Positions 41,175-49,383 of a stretch of DNA of 64,000 bases are shown in pieces. The notes beneath the pieces were generated by a model, which had not been told where the DNA came from, did not search any database, and saw only the letters and a program-made list of their open reading frames with translations. Each line of letters starts with the position of its first letter. Positions within the stretch are counted from its first letter, which is position 1. Position numbers and translations under genes: made by a program. Source of the DNA: Halomonas sp. A11-A (GTDB lineage Bacteria > Pseudomonadota > Gammaproteobacteria > Pseudomonadales > Halomonadaceae); assembly GCF_003182195.1 (NCBI RefSeq), contig NZ_QGTM01000008.1, positions 61,596 to 125,595 of the forward strand, in the 5' to 3' direction.

Positions 41175-41689
41175 ACGCCAGACAGCCCGCTCCTGTCAGC
41201 TCCGAGCCCCTCGCCGAGCGGCGCCTGCGCGCCCTGGTGGAGCAGGGGCTGCCGCTGGTGCCGCGCCCCTGGGAGGCTCTGGCCAAGCAGTGCGGGATGG
41301 CGGAGGCGGAGGTGATGGCCTGCATGCGGCGCTGGCAGTCCGAGGGGCTGGTCAAGCGCCTCGGCCTGGTGGTGCGCCATCGCGCCCTTGGCATCACCGC
41401 CAACGCCATGGTGGTGTGGGACGTGCCCGACGCCGAGGTGGCCGACCTGGGCCGACGCCTGGCCGACGAGCCCGTCGTGACCCTCTGCTACCGCCGGCCG
41501 CGGCGCCTGCCCGACTGGCCCTACAACCTGTTCTGCATGATCCACGGCACGCGCCGTGAGCGCGTGCTTAGCGCCCTCGACGAGATCGTCGAGCGCCAGG
41601 CGCTGCAGGCCATTCCCCACCGCGTGCTGTTCAGCCTCAAGGCCTACCGTCAGCACGGCGGCCGCTATACCGCCGAGGAGCGCCCATGA
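41171..41689 (+). CDS. nirL: Siroheme decarboxylase subunit NirL
   Basis: A 172-residue Lrp/AsnC-like subunit of the NirDLGH complex. The L/H-type pattern is GITANAMVVWDVPDAEV followed by CYRRPRRLPDWPYNLFCMIHG, differing from the D/G-type HNYxREH motif. The assignment as NirL rather than NirH rests on gene order (D-L-G-H). It overlaps both neighbours by 4 bp. Confidence 0.85.
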   Translation: MNARQPAPVSSEPLAERRLRALVEQGLPLVPRPWEALAKQCGMAEAEVMACMRRWQSEGLVKRLGLVVRHRALGITANAMVVWDVPDAEVADLGRRLADEPVVTLCYRRPRRLPDWPYNLFCMIHGTRRERVLSALDEIVERQALQAIPHRVLFSLKAYRQHGGRYTAEERP

Positions 41690-42210
41690 CCGCCATGCCC
41701 GCTACCACCCCACGCTCGCCCGCCGCTGCTGCACGCCAGCCCGCCGCCGCTGGGCCAGCCGCCGAGCTGGACGCCGCCGATCGGCGCCTGATCAACCGCC
41801 TGCAGGATGGCCTGCCGCTGGTGGCGGCGCCCTATGCCGCCGTGGCCGCGGAGCTCGACCTCTCCGAGGGCGAGCTGCTCTACCGCCTGGAGCGGCTGCT
41901 GGAGGCGGGGGTGCTCAGCCGCTTCGGCCCCATGTACCACGCCGAGCGGCTCGGCGGCGGCCTGACCCTGGCCGCCCTGGCGGTCCCGGAGCCGGACTTC
42001 GAGGCGGTCGTGGAGGCGGTCAACGCCTTCCCCGAGGTGGCCCACAACTACCGCCGCGAGCACCGCCTCAACATGTGGTTCGTGCTGGCCACCGAGACGC
42101 CCGAGCGCATCGGCCAGGTGATCGCCGAGATCGAGGCCGCCACCGGCCTGCCCGTCTTCAACATGCCCAAGCAGGAGGAATTCCATGTCCGTCTCCACCT
42201 GCCCGTCTGA
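41686..42210 (+). CDS. nirG: Siroheme decarboxylase subunit NirG
   Basis: A 174-residue Lrp/AsnC-like subunit with the D/G-type motif VAHNYRREHRLNMWFVLATE and start LDAADRRLINRLQDGLPLVAAPY. The N-terminal 25 residues are an Ala/Pro-rich extension (TTPRSPAAAARQPAAAGPAA) not seen in nirD here. It overlaps nirH by 26 bp, a larger overlap than elsewhere in the operon. Confidence 0.85.
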   Translation: MTAMPATTPRSPAAAARQPAAAGPAAELDAADRRLINRLQDGLPLVAAPYAAVAAELDLSEGELLYRLERLLEAGVLSRFGPMYHAERLGGGLTLAALAVPEPDFEAVVEAVNAFPEVAHNYRREHRLNMWFVLATETPERIGQVIAEIEAATGLPVFNMPKQEEFHVRLHLPV

Positions 42211-42739
42211 GTCGCCCGCCGTCTCCACGCCCGATGAGCGGGATCGCGCCATCGTGCTGGCCACCCAGGCGGGTCTGCCGCTGGTGCCCGACCCCTGGGC
42301 GGCAGTGGGTCGCCAGCTGGGGATGAGCGGCGCCGAGGTGCTGGCCCGGGTGCAGGCCATGCAGGCCAGCGGTGCCATTCGCCGGGTGGCAGCGGTACCC
42401 AACCATTATCGGCTCGGCTATGTGGCCAACGGCATGACGGTGTGGGACGTGGACGACGCCCGGATCGAGCGCCTGGGGCGCGAGGTGGGCCGCCTGCCCG
42501 GCGTCAGCCACTGCTACCGGCGCCCGCGCCACCTCCCCGACTGGCCCTACAACCTCTTCGCCATGCTGCATGGCCACACCCGGGAGGAGGTCGAACGCCA
42601 GGCCGAGGCGCTGCGCGCGCTGCTCGGCGAGGCCTGCCGCGACCACCGCATCCTCTACAGCTCCCGCATTCTCAAGAAGACCGGCCTGCGACTGGCCGGC
42701 CGACCCGGTGCCGGGCGAAAGCCCGAGCCCAGGAGGTAA
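42185..42739 (+). CDS. nirH: Siroheme decarboxylase subunit NirH
   Basis: A 184-residue L/H-type subunit with GYVANGMTVWDVDDARIERLG and CYRRPRHLPDWPYNLFAMLHG, paralogous to NirL. The ATG at 42185 lies inside the end of nirG with GGAGGAATTCC before it, a strong site that decides this start. A basic C-terminal tail (RLAGRPGAGRKPEPRR) follows the fold. Confidence 0.85.
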   Translation: MSVSTCPSESPAVSTPDERDRAIVLATQAGLPLVPDPWAAVGRQLGMSGAEVLARVQAMQASGAIRRVAAVPNHYRLGYVANGMTVWDVDDARIERLGREVGRLPGVSHCYRRPRHLPDWPYNLFAMLHGHTREEVERQAEALRALLGEACRDHRILYSSRILKKTGLRLAGRPGAGRKPEPRR

Positions 42740-42742
42740 GCC

Positions 42743-43945
42743 ATGTTTCGCGTCACCCGCTATATCAAGAGCCTGATGGAGCCGACCCCGATCCCGACTG
42801 CCCGCAAGCCGCCGGGGCCGGTGGTGATCTGGAACCTGATCCGCCGCTGCAACCTCACCTGCAAGCACTGCTACACCACCTCGGCCGACATCGACTTCGC
42901 CGGCGAGCTCTCCACCGCCGAGGCCCACGCCGTGCTCGACGACCTCAAGGGCTTCCGGGTGCCGGCGCTGATCCTCTCCGGCGGCGAGCCGCTGATGCGC
43001 CCGGACATCTTCGAGCTGTCGCGGCGCGCCCGTGAGCTGGGCATCTATACCGGTCTCTCCACCAACGGCACCCTGATCGACGAGTCCAACATCGACGCGA
43101 TCGCCGCCATCGGCTACGACTACGTGGGCATCAGCATCGACGGCCTGGAGGCCACCCACGACGTCATCCGCCAGCGCCAGGGGGCCTTCCGCGAGTCCAT
43201 GCACGCGGTGAAGCTGTGCAAGGAGCGCGGCATCAAGGTGGGGCTGCGCTTCACCCTGACCCGGGAGAACTACCAGCAGCTCGGCGACATCCTGGCGCTG
43301 ATCGAGGCGCACGACGTCGATAAGTTCTACCTCTCGCACCTCAACTACGGCGGCCGCGGCCGGCGCCACAGCAAGCAGGACGCCTGGTACCGCATGACCC
43401 GCGATGCCATGGCCCGGCTCTTCGACCACTGCCGCGCCGAGCTCGAGCGCGGCGTGGAGCGCGAGTACGTCACCGGCAACAACGACGCCGACGGCCCCTT
43501 CCTGCTGATGTGGGCTCGGGAGCACTTCCCCGACCAGGCCGAGGCCCTGGAGCGGCGCCTGCGCCACTGGGGGGGCAACGCCTCCGGCGAGCATATCGCC
43601 AACATCGACAACCTCGGCAACGTTCACCCCGATACCTTCTGGTGGGACCACGACCTCGGCAACGTCCGGGAGCGGCCCTTCTCCGCGATCTGGCGCGACG
43701 ACACCACAGACCCCCTGATGGCGGGCTTCCGCCAGCGGCCGCGGCCGCTGAAGGGGCGCTGCGCCGAGTGTCGCTTCCTCGACATCTGCAACGGCAACAC
43801 CCGGGTACGGGCCTGGAAGGTGACCGGGGACCCCTGGGAAGAGGATCCCGGCTGCTACCTCACCAACGAGGAGATCGGCGCCAGTGTCGACGGCGAGCGG
43901 CGCGTGGCGGCGCCCTACGAGGCCATCCAGGCCATCGAGCTCTGA
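42743..43945 (+). CDS. nirJ: Heme d1 biosynthesis radical SAM protein NirJ
   Basis: A 400-residue radical SAM enzyme that removes propionate side chains to form the d1 keto groups. The cluster motif is RRCNLTCKHCYTTSA (C36, C40, C43), with ILSGGEPLMRPDI. The C-terminal SPASM-like region carries CAECRFLDICNGNTRVRAWKVTGDPWEEDPGCYL. The gene starts 3 bp after nirH with AGGAGGTAAGCC. Confidence 0.95.
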   Translation: MFRVTRYIKSLMEPTPIPTARKPPGPVVIWNLIRRCNLTCKHCYTTSADIDFAGELSTAEAHAVLDDLKGFRVPALILSGGEPLMRPDIFELSRRARELGIYTGLSTNGTLIDESNIDAIAAIGYDYVGISIDGLEATHDVIRQRQGAFRESMHAVKLCKERGIKVGLRFTLTRENYQQLGDILALIEAHDVDKFYLSHLNYGGRGRRHSKQDAWYRMTRDAMARLFDHCRAELERGVEREYVTGNNDADGPFLLMWAREHFPDQAEALERRLRHWGGNASGEHIANIDNLGNVHPDTFWWDHDLGNVRERPFSAIWRDDTTDPLMAGFRQRPRPLKGRCAECRFLDICNGNTRVRAWKVTGDPWEEDPGCYLTNEEIGASVDGERRVAAPYEAIQAIEL

Positions 43946-43988
43946 GCCGAGCCAGAATTCAGGCCGTGATGCTCCGGGAGAGCGAGCC

Positions 43989-44855
43989 ATGACAGCATTC
44001 CGACAGACCCAGACCCTCAACTTCGGCCTCGACGAGGCGCCGTTGGCGCCGGGTGAGGTCGCCATCGTCGGCGCGGGCCCCGGCGACCCCGGCCTCCTGA
44101 CCCTGCGCGCGCTTTCCATGCTGCAGCAGGCCGACTGCCTGGTGTTCGATCGCCTGGTCTCCCAGGAGATCCTGGCCATGGGCCGCCCCGATGCCCGCCG
44201 CTACTACGTAGGCAAGGCCTCGCGTTGCCATGCCCTGACCCAGGAGGAGACCAATGCCCTGCTGGTGCGGCTGGCCGGCGAGGGCAAGCGGGTGCTGCGC
44301 CTCAAGGGCGGCGACCCCTTCATCTTCGGCCGCGGCGGCGAGGAGGCCGAGTACCTGATCGAGCACGGCGTCGGTTTCCGGGTGGTGCCGGGCATCACCT
44401 CGGCCTCGGGTTGTTCCAGCTACGCCGGCTTCCCGCTGACCCACCGCGACCACGCCCAGAGCGTCACCTTCGTCACCGGCCACTGCAAGGGCGATGGTGA
44501 CCTGGCGCTCAACTGGGCGGCGCTGGCGGTGCCCCACCACACCACGGTGTTCTACATGGGGCTGACCAATGCCGAGCTGATCCGCAGTGAGCTGCAGCGC
44601 CACGGCATGCCCGCCAAGACCCCGGTGGCCCTGGTGGAGCGCGGCACCACGCCGGAGCAGCGCCACGTGCTGGCCACCCTGGGCGACCTGGTGGAGGTGA
44701 TCGAGCGCGAGGCGTTCCGGCCCCCGACCCTGATCGTGGTGGGCGAGGTGGTCAGCCTGGCCGAGACCCTGGCGCCGGCCATGACCCGCCTGGCCCGGAC
44801 GCCGGAAGACGCCATCGACGCCCTGGCGCACGGGATGGGGAGGGTGGCGCTGTGA
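43989..44855 (+). CDS. nirE: Uroporphyrinogen-III C-methyltransferase NirE
   Basis: A 288-residue SAM-dependent methyltransferase making precorrin-2, the first dedicated step to heme d1. Motifs are VAIVGAGPGDPGLLTLRALSM, KGGDPFIFGRGGEEAEYL, VVPGITSASGCSSYAGFPLTHRDHA and FYMGLTNAEL. It is a stand-alone SUMT without CysG dehydrogenase domains. The ATG at 43989 follows GGGAGAGCG. It ends in a GTGA overlap with nirN. Confidence 0.93.
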   Translation: MTAFRQTQTLNFGLDEAPLAPGEVAIVGAGPGDPGLLTLRALSMLQQADCLVFDRLVSQEILAMGRPDARRYYVGKASRCHALTQEETNALLVRLAGEGKRVLRLKGGDPFIFGRGGEEAEYLIEHGVGFRVVPGITSASGCSSYAGFPLTHRDHAQSVTFVTGHCKGDGDLALNWAALAVPHHTTVFYMGLTNAELIRSELQRHGMPAKTPVALVERGTTPEQRHVLATLGDLVEVIEREAFRPPTLIVVGEVVSLAETLAPAMTRLARTPEDAIDALAHGMGRVAL

Positions 44856-46387
44856 GACACGCCGTGACGACCCTGCGCACCCTGCTGCTGGGCGGCCTGC
44901 TGGCCGCCCCCGCCCTGCCGCTGATGGCCGCGGAGCCCGATGCCAACGTGCTCTACAACCATCACTGCGCGATCTGCCACGGCGTCAGCCGGCTGGGCGG
45001 CATCGGGCCGGCGCTGCTGCCCGACAACCTCTCGCGGCTCAAGGCCGACGAGGCGGTCTCGGTGATCCGGGACGGCCGCCCGGCCACCCAGATGCCGGCC
45101 TACCGTGAGCTGCTCTCGGAGGAGGAGGTCGCGGCCCTGGCCGAGTGGATCTTCACGCCGCCGGACCACGAGCCCCGCTGGGAGGAGGCCGATATCCTCG
45201 CCAGCCACGAGCTCTCCCACCCCTACGGTAGCCTGCCCGACGCCCCGGTGTTCGAGGTCGAGGATCTCAAGAACCTCTTTCTGGTGGTGGAGATCGGCGA
45301 CCACCACGTCAGCCTGCTGGACGGCGACCGCTTCGAGCGGATCGCGCGCTTCCCCAGCCGCTATGCCCTGCACGGCGGGCCCAAGTACAGTCCGGACGGA
45401 CGCTACGTCTACTTCGGCTCCCGGGACGGCTGGGTAACCAAGTACGACATCTACAACCTGGAGGTCACCGCCGAGGTGCGCGCTGGCATCAACATGCGCA
45501 ATATCGCCGTCTCCGCCGACGGCCGCTACGTGCTGGCGGGCAACTACCTGCCCCACAGCCTGGTGCTGCTGGATGCTCGGGACCTGGACCTGATCGCGGT
45601 GATCCCGGTGGAGGGGCTCGACGGCGAGACCTCCCGGGTCAGTGCCGTCTATACCGCGCCACCGCGCAACAGCTTTGTGGCGGCCCTGCGCGATATTCCC
45701 GAGGTGTGGGAGATCCGCTGGCCCGAGGAGCGGGCCGAAGGGGACGAGGCGCTGGTCGGCGACTTCGCCCTGCATCGCATGGAAGCGCCGGACTACCTCG
45801 ACGACTTCTTCTTCGACATGGAGTACCGCTACCTGGTCGGCGCCGCCCGCGGCGGCAAGGGCGGCCAGGTGTTCGACATGGACGAGGAGGTCAAGGTCGC
45901 CGACCTGCCGCTGGAGGGCATGCCGCACCTGGGCGCCGGCATCACCTGGGAACTCGATGGGCGCCGGGTGATGGCGATGCCGCACATCGACAAGGGGCAG
46001 GTCTCGGTGTTCGACATGACCGACTGGTCGCTGATCACCCATATCGAGACCGACGGTCCCGGCTTCTTCATGCGCAGCCACGAGAACTCGCCCTACGCCT
46101 GGGTGGACGTCTTCTTCGGTCCCAACCACGACCGCATCCACGTGATCGACAAGCAGAGCCTGGAGATCGTCGAGACGCTGATTCCCGAACCGGGTAAGAC
46201 CGCCGCCCACGTCGAGTTCGACCGCCGCGGCGAGACCCTGCTGCTGAGCGTGTGGGACGACGACGGCTACCTGCTGTGGCTCGACGCCAACACCCTGGAG
46301 GAGCTGGGACGCATGCCGATGAAGCGGCCTTCAGGCAAGTATAACGTGTGGAACAAGACCCAATACGAAGAAGGCACCAGCCATTAG
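44852..46387 (+). CDS. nirN: Dihydro-heme d1 dehydrogenase NirN
   Basis: A 511-residue periplasmic protein with the NirS-like layout: signal peptide (LLLGGLLAAPALPLMA), cytochrome c domain CAICHGVSRLGGIGPAL (C39, C42, H43) and d1 propeller. NirN performs the final oxidation to heme d1. It is distinguished from NirS by its place at the end of the synthesis operon and weaker similarity in the propeller. The start is GTG at 44852, overlapping the nirE stop. Confidence 0.92.
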   Translation: MRHAVTTLRTLLLGGLLAAPALPLMAAEPDANVLYNHHCAICHGVSRLGGIGPALLPDNLSRLKADEAVSVIRDGRPATQMPAYRELLSEEEVAALAEWIFTPPDHEPRWEEADILASHELSHPYGSLPDAPVFEVEDLKNLFLVVEIGDHHVSLLDGDRFERIARFPSRYALHGGPKYSPDGRYVYFGSRDGWVTKYDIYNLEVTAEVRAGINMRNIAVSADGRYVLAGNYLPHSLVLLDARDLDLIAVIPVEGLDGETSRVSAVYTAPPRNSFVAALRDIPEVWEIRWPEERAEGDEALVGDFALHRMEAPDYLDDFFFDMEYRYLVGAARGGKGGQVFDMDEEVKVADLPLEGMPHLGAGITWELDGRRVMAMPHIDKGQVSVFDMTDWSLITHIETDGPGFFMRSHENSPYAWVDVFFGPNHDRIHVIDKQSLEIVETLIPEPGKTAAHVEFDRRGETLLLSVWDDDGYLLWLDANTLEELGRMPMKRPSGKYNVWNKTQYEEGTSH

Positions 46388-46556
46388 TAATCATTGGCTG
46401 CGCGGGCGATTCGCTTTGTTGCACGATTGCTGGTGCGCCAGCCCGGTCAGAATCCTCACATATACCCCATATGCTCCGGTTCTTGTGCATCGTGCGCCTC
46501 GCGCTTCATCCCGCTCGCTCAATGATTGGTTGCGTGGCGATTAAAAAGAAGCATTC

Positions 46557-46570
46557 TTGATACTCGTCAT
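46557..46570 (+). promoter_or_regulatory. FNR/DNR-type box and promoter of nnrS
   Basis: TTGATACTCGTCAT (9 of 10). A near-consensus -10, CATAAT, is at 46593-46598, which puts the box centre at about -41.5 and the start near 46605. This is the cleanest class II arrangement in the window. The rest of the 246-bp gap after nirN shows nothing else. Confidence 0.8.
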
Positions 46571-46633
46571 GAAGCCACCCGACGCGAATCGCCATAATGG
46601 ATTCATCCAAGCATTCAAGTCGGATATGCCGCC

Positions 46634-47836
46634 ATGAACACCGCTTCCCCCGCTCCCCACCAGCCGCGCCTGCCCTTGGCGCGGTTGGCGTTTCGCCCCT
46701 TCTTCCTGCTGGCGTCGCTATTCAGCGTGCTGGCCATGGTGGTCTGGTTCGCCTTCTGGCACGGCGACATCCTGCTGCGCCCTCACGGCGGGCTGATGTG
46801 GTGGCACCAGCACGAGATGATCTTCGGCTTCGGCGCCGCCGTGGTGGTGGGTTTCCTGCTCACCGCGGTGCAGAACTGGACCGGCCGGCCGAGCCTTAGC
46901 GGTGCACCGCTGCTGGGCCTGGTGGCGCTGTGGCTGGCGGCGAGGATCACCCTGGCGTTTCCCATGGGGTTGCCGGTGTGGCTGTTGATCGCCCTCGACG
47001 TGGCCTTTCTGCCGCTGGCGGCGCTGGTCATGGGGCGTCTGGTGGTGGCGGCCAGGTTGTGGCGCAATCTGATGTTCGTGCCGGTACTGCTGCTATTGGC
47101 TACGGCCAATCTGGCCATGCACCTGGGGGTGGCCCAGGGCAAGTTCGCGCTGATTCGCGAAGGCGGCTATCTCGGCGTGCTGTTGATCGCGGTGCTGATG
47201 GTACTGCTGGGCGGCCGGGTGATTCCCTTCTTCACCTCGCGCAAGCTGGGGCGGCCGCAGCCGGCGGCGATTCCGGCGCTGGAGAGGCTGACCCTGGGCT
47301 CGCTGCTGGCGATCGTGCTGCTGCAACTCGCGGTGCTGCTCGGTGCCGCCGTGCCGCCTGCGCTGCTGGCCAGCGTGATGCTGGTGGCGGCAGCAGCCAG
47401 TCTGGTGCGTCTGGTGCGCTGGGAGGGCCACCTGACCCTGCGTGAGCCGCTGCTGTGGGGTCTGCACCTGAGCTATGCCTTCGTGCCGGTCGGTCTGACG
47501 ATGTGGGCCATGGCACTGCTGGGCGTCTTCCGCGTCGAGCTGGCCCTGCATGCCCTGGCCATCGGCGGCATCGGCGCCATGATGCTGGCAATGATGGCCC
47601 GCGTGTCGCTGGGCCACACCGGGCGCGAGATCCGCACCCTGCCCGGTATCGGCGTGGGCCTGGCGCTGATCTTCGCCGGTGCCCTGCTGCGCTCGCCGAT
47701 ACTCGCCATGTTCCCGCAGATCACCCACTGGACCTACAACCTGAGCATCATCTTCTGGTGTATCGCCTACCTCATCTTCCTGTTTCACTATACGCTGCCA
47801 CTATTGAGCGCCCGGGCAGACGGCCAGGCGGGCTAG
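46634..47836 (+). CDS. nnrS: NnrS family membrane protein
   Basis: A 400-residue, 12-helix heme- and copper-containing membrane protein that lowers nitrosative stress during denitrification. Family motifs include FRPFFLLASLFSVLAMVVW, MWWHQHEMIFGFGAAVVVGFLLTAVQNWTG, GGRVIPFFTSRKLG, LHALAIGGIGAMMLAMMARVSLGHTGR, and several histidines likely to bind metal. It is preceded by an FNR-type promoter and followed 44 bp later by the SirB2-like gene. Confidence 0.94.
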   Translation: MNTASPAPHQPRLPLARLAFRPFFLLASLFSVLAMVVWFAFWHGDILLRPHGGLMWWHQHEMIFGFGAAVVVGFLLTAVQNWTGRPSLSGAPLLGLVALWLAARITLAFPMGLPVWLLIALDVAFLPLAALVMGRLVVAARLWRNLMFVPVLLLLATANLAMHLGVAQGKFALIREGGYLGVLLIAVLMVLLGGRVIPFFTSRKLGRPQPAAIPALERLTLGSLLAIVLLQLAVLLGAAVPPALLASVMLVAAAASLVRLVRWEGHLTLREPLLWGLHLSYAFVPVGLTMWAMALLGVFRVELALHALAIGGIGAMMLAMMARVSLGHTGREIRTLPGIGVGLALIFAGALLRSPILAMFPQITHWTYNLSIIFWCIAYLIFLFHYTLPLLSARADGQAG

Positions 47837-47880
47837 GCGGTCCGAGGCGGACGGGCAACAGCTAGGGACGGAGCCAGTCG

Positions 47881-48273
47881 ATGATCGAGTACTACTCGCT
47901 GATCAAGCATCTGCACATGACTACCGCAGTGCTCAGTATCACCTTCTTCATCGTGCGCGCCTGGTGGTCGGTGCGCGAGGTTTCCCTGCTGCAGCGGCGC
48001 TGGGTGAGGATACTGCCCCACGTCAACGACACCCTGCTGCTGCTGCTGGGGATCACGCTGATGACTATGCTCTCGATGTGGCCACACCAGCATCCGTGGC
48101 TGGCCGCCAAGCTGCTGGGGCTGCTCGGCTACATCCTGCTCGGCACCGTGGCGATCAAGCGCGGGCGTACGCCGATGACGCGGGGACTGGCAGCGCTGGC
48201 CGCGATCGTGGTGTTCGTTTACATCATGGGCACGGCCATGACCAAGGATCCCTGGTTCTTCCTCCCTCTCTGA
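47881..48273 (+). CDS. SirB2 family membrane protein
   Basis: A 130-residue protein with four hydrophobic helices of the SirB family. Conserved features are YSLIKHLHMTTAVLSITFFIVRAWW, ILPHVNDTLLLLLGITLMTML, HPWLAAKLLGLLGYILLGTVAIKRG and VYIMGTAMTKDPWF. The biochemical function is unknown, and the historical Salmonella name is not informative. Its placement between nnrS and norC suggests a role in NO metabolism or membrane protection. Confidence 0.85.
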   Translation: MIEYYSLIKHLHMTTAVLSITFFIVRAWWSVREVSLLQRRWVRILPHVNDTLLLLLGITLMTMLSMWPHQHPWLAAKLLGLLGYILLGTVAIKRGRTPMTRGLAALAAIVVFVYIMGTAMTKDPWFFLPL

Positions 48274-48351
48274 GACGGGCGCTTTCCCGGACGGAGCAGG
48301 CTTCTATACTGAAGCCTGCCGAGACATTCACGACAAGACGAGGAAAACCAC

Positions 48352-48675
48352 ATGGCCAATCAAGATCTTCCTTCCGGTGCCGGCAAGGTGGCCGACGACT
48401 ATCCCGAGGTGTGGCGCGCCTTCGCTTCGCTGGGCAAGGCATGTGCCGAGGCGGGGCCGCTGGACGACCGCACGCGGCGCCTGGTCAAGCTGGCGCTGGC
48501 GGTGGGCGGCGGCTCGGAAGGGGCCGTGCATTCGCATATGCGGCGTGCCATGGAAGAAGGCATCGAGCCAGAGGCCCTGAAGCAGGTGGCCATGCTGGCC
48601 ATTCCCACTCTGGGGCTGCCGGCGGGGGTGGCGGCATTGACCTGGATCGAGGACATCACCGATAACCGGCGGTAA
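48352..48675 (+). CDS. Carboxymuconolactone decarboxylase (CMD)/AhpD-like protein
   Basis: A 107-residue all-helical CMD-fold protein. The core is DDRTRRLVKLALAVGGGSEGAVHSHMRRAMEEGIEPEALKQVAMLAI. The usual AhpD CxxC is absent: an Glu-x-x-x-His type pair (EGAVHSH) remains in its place, so a disulfide role is unlikely. The ATG follows AGGAAAACC. Function in the nor cluster is not known. Confidence 0.8.
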   Translation: MANQDLPSGAGKVADDYPEVWRAFASLGKACAEAGPLDDRTRRLVKLALAVGGGSEGAVHSHMRRAMEEGIEPEALKQVAMLAIPTLGLPAGVAALTWIEDITDNRR

Positions 48676-48682
48676 ACGACTG

Positions 48683-48708
48683 ACGGGCGGGCCCCAGCGG
48701 CCCGCCGT
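48683..48708 (+). terminator. Hairpin after the CMD gene
   Basis: ACGGGCGGGCC pairs imperfectly with GGCCCGCCGT around a short loop, 7 bp after the stop. No T-run is seen. Confidence 0.4.
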
Positions 48709-48773
48709 GCGACATTCCACCGCTCTCTGAAAGCCCCGTTCTCTCTCTGCCGCTGCCGTTCATCACCGCCGAT

Positions 48774-48787
48774 TTGACGAAGGTCAA
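48774..48787 (+). promoter_or_regulatory. FNR/DNR-type box of the nor promoter
   Basis: TTGACGAAGGTCAA is a perfect dyad. A TACTCT -10-like element at 48810-48815 puts the box at about -41.5 and the start near 48822. Confidence 0.85.
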
Positions 48788-48816
48788 TGCTGCCTCTGAC
48801 TCGTGGCGTTACTCTT

Positions 48817-48839
48817 AAGATGCATTATAAATGCTTGTT
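48817..48839 (+). promoter_or_regulatory. NsrR-type operator of norC
   Basis: Left half AAGATGCATTA is exact; right half AAATGCTTGTT is degenerate. It covers the predicted transcript start (about -5 to +18), so NsrR would repress while the upstream DNR-type site activates. Confidence 0.8.
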
Positions 48840-48906
48840 TAAGGGGTGGGGCTCGCCGACTTCGGTCGCAGGTCCCTGAAGTGTCACCAGCGAGGGGGAA
48901 AGGCCC

Positions 48907-49353
48907 ATGACCGAAGGCCTCACCAAGGCGGCGGCCCGTAATATCTTCTACGGCGGCTCGCTATTCTTTTTCCTGCTGTTCGCCGCACTGACGGCTCACA
49001 GCCATTTCTACATCGTCAACACCTCGACCCAGCCCATGTCGGACTCCGTGCGCCTGGGCAAGCACGTTTGGGAAGAGCACAACTGCATCAACTGCCACAC
49101 CATTCTCGGCGAAGGCTCCTATTTCGCGCCTGAGATCGGCAACGTCTGGACCCGCTTCGGCGGACGCGACAACCCCGAAGGGGCTCGCATGGCGCTGACG
49201 GCATGGATGAACGCCCAGCCCACCGGTGCCCCGGGACGTCGCCAGATGCCGGCTCACGACATCAACGACGAAGAGATGCGGGCGTTGATCGATTTCCTGG
49301 AGTGGACCGATTCCATCGACACCCAGGGCTGGCCGCCGCACCCGGCGGGCTGA
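48907..49353 (+). CDS. norC: Nitric oxide reductase subunit C (NorC)
   Basis: A 148-residue membrane-anchored cytochrome c that feeds electrons to NorB. One N-terminal helix (NIFYGGSLFFFLLFAALTAHS) anchors the periplasmic domain with WEEHNCINCHTILGEGSYFAPE (C60, C63, H64) and Met ligand in GRRQMPAHDIND. The length is standard. It starts the norCBQD operon, 30 bp before norB. Confidence 0.96.
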   Translation: MTEGLTKAAARNIFYGGSLFFFLLFAALTAHSHFYIVNTSTQPMSDSVRLGKHVWEEHNCINCHTILGEGSYFAPEIGNVWTRFGGRDNPEGARMALTAWMNAQPTGAPGRRQMPAHDINDEEMRALIDFLEWTDSIDTQGWPPHPAG

Positions 49354-49383
49354 TCCCCCTTCCAGGAACCAAGGAGTCGCACC

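Noticed and set aside
44852..46387. Second NirS (duplicate nitrite reductase)
   Set aside because: The cytochrome c plus d1 propeller layout is shared, but the position at the end of nirDLGHJE and sequence pattern fit NirN.
46540..46565. NsrR-type box in front of nnrS
   Set aside because: Only one half-site (AAGAAGCATT) is recognisable and it overlaps the FNR-type box; too weak to list.
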